The position numbers and the translations under genes were made by a program. A stretch of 64,000 nt of DNA from a gamma proteobacterium HTCC2207 (GTDB lineage: Bacteria > Pseudomonadota > Gammaproteobacteria > Pseudomonadales > Porticoccaceae), in NCBI GenBank assembly GCA_905182855.1, contig CAJJDA010000010.1, positions 106,243 to 170,242 of the forward strand, in the 5' to 3' direction. A model generated the notes under the pieces. The model made no database searches and was not told the DNA's origin. It was given only the letters and a program-made list of their open reading frames with translations. Positions 46,247-56,035 of this stretch are shown here, piece after piece; position 1 is the first letter of the stretch, and each line of letters starts with the position of its first letter.

Positions 46247-47930
46247 ATGCAGCAAACTCAAGAATATGACTATATTGTGGTCGGCGCCGGTTCTGCTGGA
46301 GCCATTGTTGCTTCGCGGCTCAGTGAAGATCGAAACTGCACCGTGTTGCTAGTGGAATATGGTGGCAGTGATCGCAGTGTGTTTATTCGTATGCCCTCGG
46401 CTCTGGGGATCCCAATGAACAGTAAAAAATATAATTGGGGATTCGAAAGTGCACCGGAACCGCATTTGAATAATCGGCGCATGAACTGTCCTCGAGGAAA
46501 AGTGCTAGGTGGTAGTTCTTCTATAAACGGTATGGTTTATGTCAGAGGTCATGCCGGTGATTATGATGAATGGGAGGCCTGTGGTGCGGTTGGTTGGAAC
46601 TACCAAAATTGTCTGCCTTATTTTAAAAAGTTAGAGAGTCATCAATGTGTCGTCAGTGAGTACGCGGGCAGTGACGGACCGGTAGCGATAAGTGGCGGTA
46701 ATAACATGCGCAACCCACTTTACCGAGCATTTATTGACGCTGGTGTTGAGGCTGGCTACGCAGAGACAGAAGACTATAACGGTTTTAGGCAGGAGGGCTT
46801 TGGGCAAAAGTTTATGACAGTTGATCGTGGCGTGCGCGCATCGACCAGTCATGCGTATCTGAACCCAGCAAAAAGTCGGCGTAACTTGACGTTGTTAAAA
46901 CATACCATGGTCACGAGAGTTGTTTTTGACGAAAAAACAGCGACTGGCATTGAATGCGATGTGCGCGGCAAAATGCAGATGTTTACGGCGCGGCGTGAGG
47001 TGATCCTCTGTGCCGGAGCGATCGGGTCACCGCATCTCCTGCAGGTTTCAGGCGTGGGGCCTGAGAAAGTGTTGCAGGCAGCCGGCATTAAAGTCGTACA
47101 TGATTTGCCAGGCGTCGGTGAGAATTTACAAGACCACTTAGAATTCAACTTTCAATACCGTTGCAAACAACCGATAAGTCTCAATAGTGAACTGGGGTTA
47201 TTTAAAAAGGCGTTGATAGGGGCGCAGTGGCTTTTGTTTAAAACGGGTTTGGGCCGAACCAATCACTTTGAGTCTTGCGCGTTTATCCGGTCTAGAGCCG
47301 GCGTCAAATGGGCCTGATATTCAATACCACTTTTTGCCTGGCGCGATTACCTATGACGGCAAGGTCGCCTTTAAGGACCATGGTTTTCAAGTGCATGTGG
47401 GGCATAATAAGCCAACCAGCCGCGGTCATGTGAGGGCGATGTCTGCGGACGTAAAGCAGCATCCAGAAATACTGTTTAACTATCTGGAGACAGAGCAGGA
47501 TAGGCAAGGATTTCGAGATTGTGTACATTTAACCCGAGAAATTATGCGCCAGCCAGCAATGGATGCGTTCCGAGACGAAGTGATTCAACCCGTGGCTGAG
47601 GTTCAAACTGACGATCAAATTGATGCCTTTGTCCGTGAGTCGGTTGACAGTGCCTATCATCCTTCATGCACCTGCAAGATAGGCGTTGATGCCATGGCGG
47701 TGGTCGATGCAGAACTCAGAGTCAGAGGGGTGAAAAATTTGAGAGTCATTGATTCATCCGTATTTCCCACCATTCCCAACGGTAATTTGAATGGGCCCAC
47801 CATGATGGTTGCTGAACGCGGTGCAGATATCATTAAGGGCTGCACAGAGCCTGCGCTCGCAATGGCAGTCTATACGGATCCACAGTGGCATAAACGGCAG
47901 CGGGAGGGGACGCCTCTGCGCGCGCTGTGA
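46247..47930 (+). CDS. GMC-family FAD oxidoreductase (choline dehydrogenase-like), one frameshift
   Basis: GMC enzymes oxidise alcohols with FAD. Motifs: [20 protein letters not shown] (FAD), [37 protein letters not shown], and the C-terminal [12 protein letters not shown] with the active-site histidine and [18 protein letters not shown]. The frame is lost at 47310-47312: dropping one G from GGG gives [18 protein letters not shown] start at ATG 46247 (MQQTQEYDY) behind GGAGAG. Repaired length is about 560 aa. DddA and BetA are GMC proteins, so a role in DMSP/3-hydroxypropionate or choline oxidation with the BCCT gene is plausible. Confidence 0.88.
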
Positions 47931-48007
47931 GGCGAGCGTCGGCCCAATAGCCTAGGTATCGAGTGATTGAATCTCCGGCTATAATTTCCTTGGACAAAAT
48001 GCTGGCC

Positions 48008-48040
48008 AAAGAAAAGGGCCATCTCTTAGAGATGACCCTT
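48008..48040 (-). terminator. Rho-independent terminator for the secreted protein gene
   Basis: Read on the minus strand, AAGGGTCATCTC-TAA-GAGATGGCCCTT forms an 11-bp stem with one mismatch, followed by TTTTCTTT. It lies 29 bp past the stop of the gene at 48070 and may also face the GMC gene from the other side. Confidence 0.8.
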
Positions 48041-48069
48041 GGGTAGTGATAGAGCCCTACTGAGCGATG

Positions 48070-48810
48070 TCACTCAGCGGCATAAATCTGCTCACAGCTC
48101 TCGAAATTGTCACTGATAACGGCGTCTATATGGGGCGAGACAGCCTGAAAAGCGCCGGCCCAAGCCGCAGTTCCAGAGAAGTATTCGTCAAAGAGGGCGC
48201 CTGCTGCTGCTGCGTCTTTACTGACGGAGCGAACCATTAGTGTTTGCACTTCATGCGAGCCGCCACCAATAGAGACAAAAATACCGTTACCGAAATCTGC
48301 ATGGCCGTTATTTTGAATGGCTGCTTCTAAATCGGACATTGCGGCAACAAAAGCAGGGACCTTTTCGTTGGCTACCTTGATGCGCTGGACTCTTTCATAA
48401 CCAGGGTTGAGCTTAAATGGCTTAAGTGATTTCCAAGTTACGCCATATTTAACCTCTCGCAGCCTTGCGACCTGCTGGGGCGCTTTGGCGGGATCGTACT
48501 TAGATGAGCCGATCAGAGCAGCCTGTATACTCGGGTATCCGCTCCAAATCATCATTTGACCCGGGTATTCATGACCTGACTGAGTGACACAGACGCCGGC
48601 AGCTGAGGCTCCGACAGCTTTAAATGCCCCACTATTTTTTTTCAGACTGGCGATATATTTACCGGTATCAGGTGCGGCAACCATCAGGGTGGTAAAGGCT
48701 CCATCAGTCGTTGCTTCACCGGCGTGGTTATCGGCAAAAGAGTGGGGCGAAAGTGCCAATAAAGCAGTGAGTGAAACGGTTAAATAGGTGTTCGTTTTGA
48801 TAGTTAACAT
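48070..48810 (-). CDS. Secreted protein of unknown function
   Basis: 246 aa with a signal peptide ending SPHSFADN. The mature part has two similar halves of about 100 residues (FTTLMVAAPDTGKYIASLKK and RVQRIKVANEKVPAFVAAMSD), each followed by a helix and a VSKDA/AKAP segment, which suggests a duplicated small alpha/beta-barrel (NIPSNAP/antibiotic-monooxygenase-like) fold. Two cysteines (GVCVT and ESCEQ) could pair. No family recognised; periplasmic by signal. Confidence 0.6.
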   Translation of the reverse strand: MLTIKTNTYLTVSLTALLALSPHSFADNHAGEATTDGAFTTLMVAAPDTGKYIASLKKNSGAFKAVGASAAGVCVTQSGHEYPGQMMIWSGYPSIQAALIGSSKYDPAKAPQQVARLREVKYGVTWKSLKPFKLNPGYERVQRIKVANEKVPAFVAAMSDLEAAIQNNGHADFGNGIFVSIGGGSHEVQTLMVRSVSKDAAAAGALFDEYFSGTAAWAGAFQAVSPHIDAVISDNFESCEQIYAAE

Positions 48811-48935
48811 TGGTGGCTTCCTCTTGTTATTATTGTATTAAAGCGTCTGCTTCAGCATGAGGCTACCACGGGAATAGGGGACAGGCAAATATAGGCGCGT
48901 GTCAAATACATTACGCCTAAACCATATAATGGTAA

Positions 48936-50828
48936 CTAGCCTCTAGCTGCCGTCGCCACTGAGCGCAATAATCTGCCCATTGGCTGCACCCCTAGGGTGC
49001 TACTGAAGGCGTTATTTTCGTAGGCCGTTTGGCCGCCGATCATCACAAGGTTGACCACTCCGTCAGAGCGATTGACTAACTGTTGTGCCTGAAATTCCTC
49101 CCGATAGACACGAGCCACGCTCTGCTCACCATTGTAGGTTGCGAGCTGAACCGGATCGATCAGAATCAAATCGGCAACGTCCCCTGGGTAAATAGTGCCG
49201 CCCTCGACACCAAATACCTCGGCGGCATCTTTGGTGAGTCGTTTGACCATGTAGCTCAGGTCAGCATCGCCTCCGGTAGCAGCCATTTGCAGGCTGCGTA
49301 AGTTGCCATCGTAAAATGCCATGTTGGTCAGGTGGGCGCCGCTGTCGTTAAAACCGGGCAGGAGCAGCGGGTCCATAAGCAGTTCCCGAACCGTCTTGAG
49401 GTCTCGATTAGCGGTGATGGTGCTCCAGCTAAGGTCTGTATCGAATGACCTTAGCATCTGCAACATAAAGTCGGCTTCGTCCCTCACTTGGCTGAAGTCG
49501 CTGTTTATCAGCTGTTGCTCCTTATTGCTTAGTTCTTCGTTCAGGCAGTCATTGGTTATGGCGAGAACGCGATCGAAAACCGACTGAAAATCCATACCCT
49601 GCCAATTTTTTTGCGGGCAGAGTTCAACGGTCATATCGGCAAGCTTCCGATTAAAGGCATAGTCCTCGATGTTTAGCTTGCGCTTGAGGCGCGATATTCC
49701 CCAGCGATGCTTGCCTTTAAGCCACATTGCCTTGAAATCTCTGATGTAGTCTGGATCACTGAGGATACTGAGACGCCCTGCACGGTCTTCCAGGTCGGTT
49801 TCATTGAGTCTTCGCAGTTCGGGGATCTCCTCTGCAATAGGGGTGATAGCGCCGTCGGACCAGATTTTAAAGCGCGCTCCCAATGCCTGCATGTGAAAAT
49901 CGCCCTGAATGAGAGATGAATTCAGCAGCCGCGCCAGAATCTTTGCTAATCGAGACAGTTTCCAGTTATTAGCCACATCCAAGGCGGCCACAACGGTGGT
50001 TCGCAATGGCCGACCGTGCAATCTTCCGCTGGTCAGCATGAAGGTCTTTAACGTGTCAATGACGCTATCTTTTGGCGGAGTTGCCTGCCAGGTGGCTCCC
50101 TGTTCGCGGACCACCTCAGTCAGTGCTTTAATTTCCCGGTACTGAGCAAACTGCGTGGGGATTGTTTTGTCGCAATGGGGCTGCGCAGCGAGGTAGTGAA
50201 AGGGTAATGCATCAGTAGAAAGTCCGACATAACCTAATTTAAGAGCGTCTCCAAGGGCATCTTTCATCGCCTGCAGTTCACTGTGGGTCGGGTCTCGAGT
50301 AATACTGCCTTCAAAGCCCATGGTTTCGATGCGCAGCATTGAGTGGGGCAGTAACACGGCAACGTTGGGCCCTAGATTAAGCTGATCAAGATGGTCCAGG
50401 TAGGCCTGTGGCGTCGACCAACTGACGTTGTCAGCACAGTGGGTTAATACTGATTTGGGTATATTTTCAACCCGAGCGTAACAGGCCACGATAGGGTCAA
50501 ATTTACCGTCCCGCTGAGCGCCAAATGCTAACCCGAGACTGCAGTTGGCAATTACCACCGAGGTAGTGCCGTGGCGAGTCGATTCCGGCAGGCCGGGGGC
50601 GATCTCAAGCTCTAAATCATAATGGGTATGTATATCGAAAAGCCCGGGCATCAACCATAGTCCCTTAGCATCAATAACTCGACTGGCGCCCTGATCATTG
50701 ATCTGCTGCCCTCGGCTGACAATGCGACCACCGGTTATCGCGACATCTTCAATGACGGCTGTCTCGCCATTGTTAAATACCTTGGCGTTTTTAATCAGCA
50801 TGTCGATTTTTTGAATCTTCCCCGTCAT
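48936..50828 (-). CDS. D-aminoacylase / N-acyl-D-amino-acid deacylase family amidohydrolase
   Basis: 630 aa, cytosolic. Metal ligands and family landmarks: DMLIKNAKVFNNGE, MPGLFDIHTHYDLELE, VVIANCSLGLAFG (the cysteine or glutamate position that bridges metals in this family), GYVGLSTDALPFHY, and the late LPGFNDSGAHLTNMAFYDG with the catalytic aspartate. Such enzymes remove acyl groups from N-acyl-D-amino acids or act on related ureides. It is longer than typical members (about 480-580 aa), with an insert around residues 300-420. Confidence 0.82.
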   Translation of the reverse strand: MTGKIQKIDMLIKNAKVFNNGETAVIEDVAITGGRIVSRGQQINDQGASRVIDAKGLWLMPGLFDIHTHYDLELEIAPGLPESTRHGTTSVVIANCSLGLAFGAQRDGKFDPIVACYARVENIPKSVLTHCADNVSWSTPQAYLDHLDQLNLGPNVAVLLPHSMLRIETMGFEGSITRDPTHSELQAMKDALGDALKLGYVGLSTDALPFHYLAAQPHCDKTIPTQFAQYREIKALTEVVREQGATWQATPPKDSVIDTLKTFMLTSGRLHGRPLRTTVVAALDVANNWKLSRLAKILARLLNSSLIQGDFHMQALGARFKIWSDGAITPIAEEIPELRRLNETDLEDRAGRLSILSDPDYIRDFKAMWLKGKHRWGISRLKRKLNIEDYAFNRKLADMTVELCPQKNWQGMDFQSVFDRVLAITNDCLNEELSNKEQQLINSDFSQVRDEADFMLQMLRSFDTDLSWSTITANRDLKTVRELLMDPLLLPGFNDSGAHLTNMAFYDGNLRSLQMAATGGDADLSYMVKRLTKDAAEVFGVEGGTIYPGDVADLILIDPVQLATYNGEQSVARVYREEFQAQQLVNRSDGVVNLVMIGGQTAYENNAFSSTLGVQPMGRLLRSVATAARG

Positions 50829-50948
50829 AACTATCCTAGTCTCAGCCAGTTTATCTATCTGCCGAAGTTACCTGAACAGAGGTGCGAGAGCAACCAAAGA
50901 TTTTGGTGGACTGGTGGTCGCATTTCACTATTGCAAAAATAGTCACCG

Positions 50949-51860
50949 ATGATAGCCTATAGCCTTTATGGAGCCAGTCCGCTTATGTACGAAAAAAAGT
51001 ACCAAGCCATTAAGGGTAGGCAAATAGCCTATGTGGAGGAGGGCGAAGGCGATCCCATCGTGTTACTTCATGGGAATCCGACGTCATCTTATCTTTGGCG
51101 CAATGTCATCCCTGCACTTGTCGGCAAAGGGCGTGTCATAGCGCCAGATCTCATTGGTCAGGGTGACTCGGAGAAGCTCCCGGCAAGTGAAGGTCCTCTT
51201 AGATACTCATTTTTGACCGCCTATGAGTATTTAGCGGGATTGCTCAAGGCGATTAACGCTGATCAAAATGTAACGTTGGTGGTACATGATTGGGGCAGTG
51301 CGTTGGGATTTTATTGGGCTCAGCAGCATGCCGGCGCGGTGCGCGGTATCGCTTATATGGAAGGGATTGTCTGTCCGATCGATAGCTGGGATGATTGGCC
51401 CGACTCTGCGCGTGGTATTTTCCAAGGTTTTCGCTCTGAAGCGGGTGAGAATCTGGTTTTGGAGCGTAATATGTTCGTCGAGAACGTCTTGCCTAGTGCT
51501 ATCATTCGCACCCTCGAAGAGACGGAAATGCAACAGTATCGCGCTGCTTTTTCGACACCAGATGATCGCCAGCCAACGCTTAATTGGCCCCGGCAAATAC
51601 CCATAGCGGGAGAGCCTCCAGACATGGTGGCGTTAGTGCGAGGTTATGGCCAGTGGATGTTGCACAACAAAAAGCTACCAAAGCTTTTTGTTAATGCTGA
51701 ACCCGGATCTATCCTGGTAGGCAAGGCGAGGGAGTTCTGTCGCAGTTGGCCTAATCAAACAGAGATTACGGTTGCGGGAACACATTTTATTCAAGAGGAT
51801 AGTCCTCAAGAGATTGGTCTCGCTGTGGCGGACTGGTTAGAGCTTATTAATCAACAGTAA
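50949..51860 (+). CDS. Haloalkane dehalogenase (LinB/DhaA-like, subfamily II)
   Basis: An alpha/beta hydrolase that cleaves carbon-halogen bonds to alcohol and halide. The full catalytic pentad is visible: N43 in HGNPTSSYLWRN and W115 (halide binding), nucleophile D114 in VVHDWGSALGF, acid E138 in YMEGIV and H279 in GTHFIQEDSP. 303 aa, normal. The start could be ATG 50949 or ATG 50985 (MYEKKYQAIKGR); I keep the first because GASPL aligns with the LinB N-terminus. A DUF1330 gene follows after 13 bp. Confidence 0.9.
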   Translation: MIAYSLYGASPLMYEKKYQAIKGRQIAYVEEGEGDPIVLLHGNPTSSYLWRNVIPALVGKGRVIAPDLIGQGDSEKLPASEGPLRYSFLTAYEYLAGLLKAINADQNVTLVVHDWGSALGFYWAQQHAGAVRGIAYMEGIVCPIDSWDDWPDSARGIFQGFRSEAGENLVLERNMFVENVLPSAIIRTLEETEMQQYRAAFSTPDDRQPTLNWPRQIPIAGEPPDMVALVRGYGQWMLHNKKLPKLFVNAEPGSILVGKAREFCRSWPNQTEITVAGTHFIQEDSPQEIGLAVADWLELINQQ

Positions 51861-51873
51861 AGGAAGAAAAAGT

Positions 51874-52188
51874 ATGAGTGAAGTATCTGTCTATGTAATA
51901 GCTAATCTAATCGTTACCGAAGCTGAGCACTATAGAGTTTACGAAAAGGGTTTTTTCCCGCTGTTAAAAAAGTACGGTGGGTCGTTTATAACCTATGACG
52001 ACAGCCCAGTTCATCTGGAAGGATTTTCACCAAGAGAAGGACGCATGATCATGTTCACCTTTCCCTCTGAACAGGCAGCCACAGATTGGTATGCAGACCC
52101 AGACTATCAAGCCCTGTCTGAGCACCGTCGTGCTGGCACTAGACTGGAATCTTTAACCATGGTTCACGGCTTGCCACCACGCACCTGA
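51874..52188 (+). CDS. DUF1330 family protein
   Basis: 104 aa, a small ferredoxin-like dimer fold: VYVIANLIVTEAEHYRVYEKGFFPLLKKYGG, RMIMFTFPSEQAATDWYADPDYQAL and HRRAGTRLESLTMVHGL are diagnostic. Function unknown. It is preceded by AAAGGAAGAAAA and forms an operon with the dehalogenase. Confidence 0.9.
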   Translation: MSEVSVYVIANLIVTEAEHYRVYEKGFFPLLKKYGGSFITYDDSPVHLEGFSPREGRMIMFTFPSEQAATDWYADPDYQALSEHRRAGTRLESLTMVHGLPPRT

Positions 52189-52499
52189 GCGATAGCCAGT
52201 CTATGAGGCGAAACGGCCAGGGGTGAGATGTTGTTATTTATAGCGACACCGCTTTGCCGGTCGTATTGCCTGAGAATATCTGACTGTGCAGGGTAGATGA
52301 GACTCTCTATGAAAAAGGCATTTCATGGGGCGCGTGCAGATGGGTAAAGATTCCGACGGTAAAGCGACCCTGATAACGATGGCCGCAATGGCTGATTATG
52401 ACTCAACAGGAGATAGACTACTAATAACATCATTGACGACACAAACATGGCAAATACAGGTCTCTAATTGACGAATAGTGAACAGGAAAAATTTTTATA
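52189..52499. other. Intergenic region before the TonB receptor
   Basis: 311 bp. I see no cobalamin or TPP riboswitch elements. A 43-codon reading frame (52340-52471, MGKDSDGKATLITMAAMADYD) and a short frame before it look like remnants rather than a gene. Confidence 0.4.
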
Positions 52500-54539
52500 A
52501 TGATTAAGAAAATTGGACTTTATATGGCTGTTAGCGCGGCTATTTTTACCAGCGCATCGATGGCCGATATAGAGGAAATCGTTACGGTTGCTGCGCGTGC
52601 GGAGACCCCACTTTCGGATGTAATTGGCAGTATCACTGTGGTCGATGAGACGGCTCTAGCGTTAGTCTCACATGCTCACATACAGCAGGCGCTATCGCGA
52701 GTTGCCGGTGTCAACTTACACCGTGGCAATGGTCAGGAATATTTGCCTGCTGTGCGCTCGCCCGTGTTGACGGGTGCTGGCGGTTGCGGCGGTTTTTTGA
52801 TGCAAGAAGATGGCATTCCTCTGAGGGCTGCCGGCTTTTGTAATATCAATGAGTTGTTTGAAGCCAATACAGAAGTGGCTCAGCGTGTCGAAGTGTTGCG
52901 GGGAACAGGTACGGTATTGCACGGCTCCAATGCGATGCATGGGGTGATTAATGTGGTCACACCAGAGGTTTCTCCGGAGAGCTATTTAGGCCTGGAGGCG
53001 GGAGCCAATGATTATGGTCGTCTCAAATTTAAGTCAGCTATAGACAATCTAGGCATCGCGGCCAATTTTACCCGCGATGGCGGTTATCGTGATGATTCAA
53101 GTTTTGGACAGCAGAAAGTATCGCTGCGTCACGCTTATAAGGGCGACGACTTGAAGATTGATTCGGGTTTAACAGTGACCAATCTTAATCAAGAGACCGC
53201 GGGTTTTATTGAGGGCTTAGATGCCTATAAAGACGACTCTAAGGTTAAGCTAAATCTTAATCCTGAAGCCTATCGCGATGTCAGGTCTGCGCGCCTATGG
53301 TCGCGTATTAGTCAATCAAAGAAAAATTATGAATTGGTGATTACGCCCTACATTCGTTATGGCCAAATGGATTTTTTACAGCATTTTTTGCCGGGTGATC
53401 CACTGGAAGAAAATGGACAAAAGAGTGCCGGTGTGCAGGTAGGTTATTACCGAGCGCTTAGCCAGAGCGTAAATGTTATCGCGGGTTTTGATGCTGAGAT
53501 CACAGACGCCTACTTGAAGCAGTCTCAGGATGCTCCCACTCAAGGGTCTAGCTTTTTACAGGAGACAATCCCTGAAGGACAGCATTACGACTATCAGGTT
53601 GATGCAACAATGGTAGCGCCATTTATAAGTCTAGATTGGATGCTCTCTGATCGTATGACCGTGACAGGCGGATTGCGTTTCGAATCAATGCGTTACGACT
53701 ACGATAATAAAATGTTGGCTGGTCGCACCAAAGCCGATGGGACTAAATGTGGTCGTGGCGGCTGTCGCTACAGTCGTCCAGTCAGTGGCGAAGATGACTT
53801 TAATAACTGGTCATCTAATCTAGGTGCTAAGTTCCAGCTGAGTGATACTCACAGCGGGTTTGTAAGGTTAGCGCGCGGTTTTAGGGCGCCCCAAGCGACT
53901 GAGTTATATCGTTTACAGCGCGCGCAACAAATAACTGATCTCGACTCTGAAAGTATGGATTCCATTGAAATGGGTATGGCAGGTAATCTGAGCTCTCTGC
54001 GTTATCAGGTGGCTATTTATCACATGGAAAAAGATAATGTGATTTTCAGAGATTCCAGTTACTTTAATGTCAGCAATGGCAATACTGAGCATCAGGGTAT
54101 TGAGTTGGAGCTTGACTATGCGATCAATACACAGTGGTCTCTAGGCATTAGCGTAACGCAGGCTCGGCACACCTATCTCAACAGTGTAGTGCTCGGTGAG
54201 GTTGATATTCGTGGCAATGATATAGACACGGCGCCGAGACACTTTGGCAGCGCTAGGCTGGCGTGGACTCCAACCAGTGATAAAATTGTCGAGCTTGAAT
54301 GGCAGTCTATGGGCAGTTATTACCTGAACCCTGAAAATCTGCATCAGTATCAAGGTCATGACTTAGTGCATCTTCGTGCGGGTTGGTCTCTGTCTGAATC
54401 AATGCGTATTTTTGCCAATATTAGCAATCTCACTGATGAGCATTACGCTGAGCGAGCTGATTATACAACCTTTAGTCAGGAACGTTATTTCCCCGGCACG
54501 CCACGCAGCGTGCAGGTCGGCGCTGAGTGGACCTGGTAG
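52500..54539 (+). CDS. TonB-dependent outer membrane receptor
   Basis: 679 aa: signal peptide (MIKKIGLYMAVSAAIFTSASMA), TonB-box-like IEEIVTVAAR, plug domain (QQALSRVAGVNLHRGNG, VEVLRGTGTVLHGSNAMHGVINVVTP), then a 22-strand barrel with the closing motif GTPRSVQVGAEWTW. The plug has a short cysteine pair (AGGCGGF and AGFCNI). The imported substrate (siderophore, vitamin or other) is not shown by neighbours. Confidence 0.92.
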   Translation: MIKKIGLYMAVSAAIFTSASMADIEEIVTVAARAETPLSDVIGSITVVDETALALVSHAHIQQALSRVAGVNLHRGNGQEYLPAVRSPVLTGAGGCGGFLMQEDGIPLRAAGFCNINELFEANTEVAQRVEVLRGTGTVLHGSNAMHGVINVVTPEVSPESYLGLEAGANDYGRLKFKSAIDNLGIAANFTRDGGYRDDSSFGQQKVSLRHAYKGDDLKIDSGLTVTNLNQETAGFIEGLDAYKDDSKVKLNLNPEAYRDVRSARLWSRISQSKKNYELVITPYIRYGQMDFLQHFLPGDPLEENGQKSAGVQVGYYRALSQSVNVIAGFDAEITDAYLKQSQDAPTQGSSFLQETIPEGQHYDYQVDATMVAPFISLDWMLSDRMTVTGGLRFESMRYDYDNKMLAGRTKADGTKCGRGGCRYSRPVSGEDDFNNWSSNLGAKFQLSDTHSGFVRLARGFRAPQATELYRLQRAQQITDLDSESMDSIEMGMAGNLSSLRYQVAIYHMEKDNVIFRDSSYFNVSNGNTEHQGIELELDYAINTQWSLGISVTQARHTYLNSVVLGEVDIRGNDIDTAPRHFGSARLAWTPTSDKIVELEWQSMGSYYLNPENLHQYQGHDLVHLRAGWSLSESMRIFANISNLTDEHYAERADYTTFSQERYFPGTPRSVQVGAEWTW

Positions 54540-54590
54540 GCGGGAGGGAGGATTGGCAGCAGTAACTTTGATCAACGAACGTCACTATAA

Positions 54591-54627
54591 CAACTGCGTC
54601 GGGGGCGGCGCAGTTGATTGAATTTTT
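54591..54627 (+). terminator. Probable terminator after the TonB receptor
   Basis: CAACTGCG and CGCAGTTG form a perfect eight-bp stem around a G-rich loop, followed by ATTGAATTTTT. It lies 52 bp after the receptor stop; the T tract starts a few bases late. Confidence 0.6.
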
Positions 54628-54766
54628 AATAGTCGGGGCAATGTAATACTTAATCTGTTAGTCAACGTATAGTCTAGTTATGGGCTACACCAATGTCTGG
54701 AAAATAGGCTTAGTAGAGCTAGCCAGAATACATTAGCTGGCATCATCGACAGAGAGGTTACATTGC

Positions 54767-56035
54767 ATGGATCATCACCCGCTTAAAGATGCTTTAGTCA
54801 ATGAGTTGCACAATCGGCCTTTTCCGGTGGTTGCAATGCCTGCGCAGATTTCCAGCTTGGTATTTCTGCATACTGGTGATCGTCAAGACGAGTTAAATAA
54901 GCTAGCTGAGCTCGCCCACCTTTACGGCGTAGCAGTGCCGTCTGAGAATGCTGACTGTTATTATCAGAGCTTTGTAGACTTTGATTTACGTTGGGAGTTT
55001 CATAATGAGTTCTCAACGTATACGGTTGTGCGGCAAGGACGTGCGGAGTCGGAATTCTTTAAAGATGTATTTTCACTGATCGACCAAAGTTGGGTTGATG
55101 GTATCTCAGGGCAGCTTATCGCGGCCAACCATATTGATCTTCGCCCAGCGGCGGACACGCCGGCGACGGAAGAAGCATTGGGTGAATATTTTAATGGTCA
55201 GCGCCTGGTTGGCGGCACTATCTATGAGGGGTTAGCGACTCTCTGGACTTCAGTTCAAGCGGAATCTGATGGTTTTATACGTACCCTAGTGATTGATGAT
55301 GGCTTAAATCCCTCTCAGGCGGGTCGCGTTGTACGCAATCTTTTAGAGATTGCGGCTTACCGCTCAATGACCCTATTGGCACTGCCGACCGCAAGGCTTC
55401 TAATGCCTGAGGTTCGACAACTTGAGCAGCGTCTGGTAGACACCAATGACAAATTAAACATGCTGATCACGCTAGAGGACGAACAGAATTTAATGAACGA
55501 ACTGATCGCTGAGGCGACACAGTTAGAGAAATTGGTCGCTGATCATAATTTCCGTTTTTCCGCTACAGAGGCCTACTTTAATTTGACCGAGAGCAGGCTG
55601 GATATGCTCCGGGAGAAAAAAATGCCAACTATGCGAACTCTGAAACAGTTCCATGCACGTCGATTTATTCCGGCTTTTAATACCTGTATGTCTATTGTTA
55701 AGCGCAAAGAAAATCTATCTAAACGGATTAGTCGTACCAGTGAGCTTCTGCACCTTAGATTACAGTTATCATTGGAAACTCAAAATCAAGAATTGTTGGC
55801 TTCGATGGATAAACGTAGCGAATTACAGCTGCGGTTACAGCAGACGGTTGAGGGCCTTTCCGTTGTTGCGATGACCTATTACAGTATGAATCTGATCGAA
55901 CTATTAACTAAGCCTCTTCCGATTGAAGAGTACCTGCCTATCTCTCATTCTATGGCTCTGGCCGTTGCTACGCCGATTGTTTTCGTCATAGCGATTTTGG
56001 GAGTGATAAGAATACGCAAGAAATTGCACAGTTAA
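54767..56035 (+). CDS. DUF3422 family membrane protein
   Basis: 422 aa. N-terminal NELHNRPFPVVAMPAQISSLVFL and LRWEFHNEFSTYTVVRQG are typical of DUF3422. A coiled-coil middle (RQLEQRLVDTNDKLNMLITLEDEQ and after) precedes two C-terminal hydrophobic helices (VVAMTYYSMNLIEL and AVATPIVFVIAILGVIRI). The fold recalls bacterial membrane proteins with cytosolic coiled coils; the function is unknown. Its stop overlaps the stop of hisA on the other strand. Confidence 0.88.
   Translation: MDHHPLKDALVNELHNRPFPVVAMPAQISSLVFLHTGDRQDELNKLAELAHLYGVAVPSENADCYYQSFVDFDLRWEFHNEFSTYTVVRQGRAESEFFKDVFSLIDQSWVDGISGQLIAANHIDLRPAADTPATEEALGEYFNGQRLVGGTIYEGLATLWTSVQAESDGFIRTLVIDDGLNPSQAGRVVRNLLEIAAYRSMTLLALPTARLLMPEVRQLEQRLVDTNDKLNMLITLEDEQNLMNELIAEATQLEKLVADHNFRFSATEAYFNLTESRLDMLREKKMPTMRTLKQFHARRFIPAFNTCMSIVKRKENLSKRISRTSELLHLRLQLSLETQNQELLASMDKRSELQLRLQQTVEGLSVVAMTYYSMNLIELLTKPLPIEEYLPISHSMALAVATPIVFVIAILGVIRIRKKLHS

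Noticed and set aside
52189-52499. TPP or cobalamin riboswitch before the TonB receptor
   Set aside because: A CTGAGA is present, but the other TPP blocks and the cobalamin box (GCCACTG-like) are missing.
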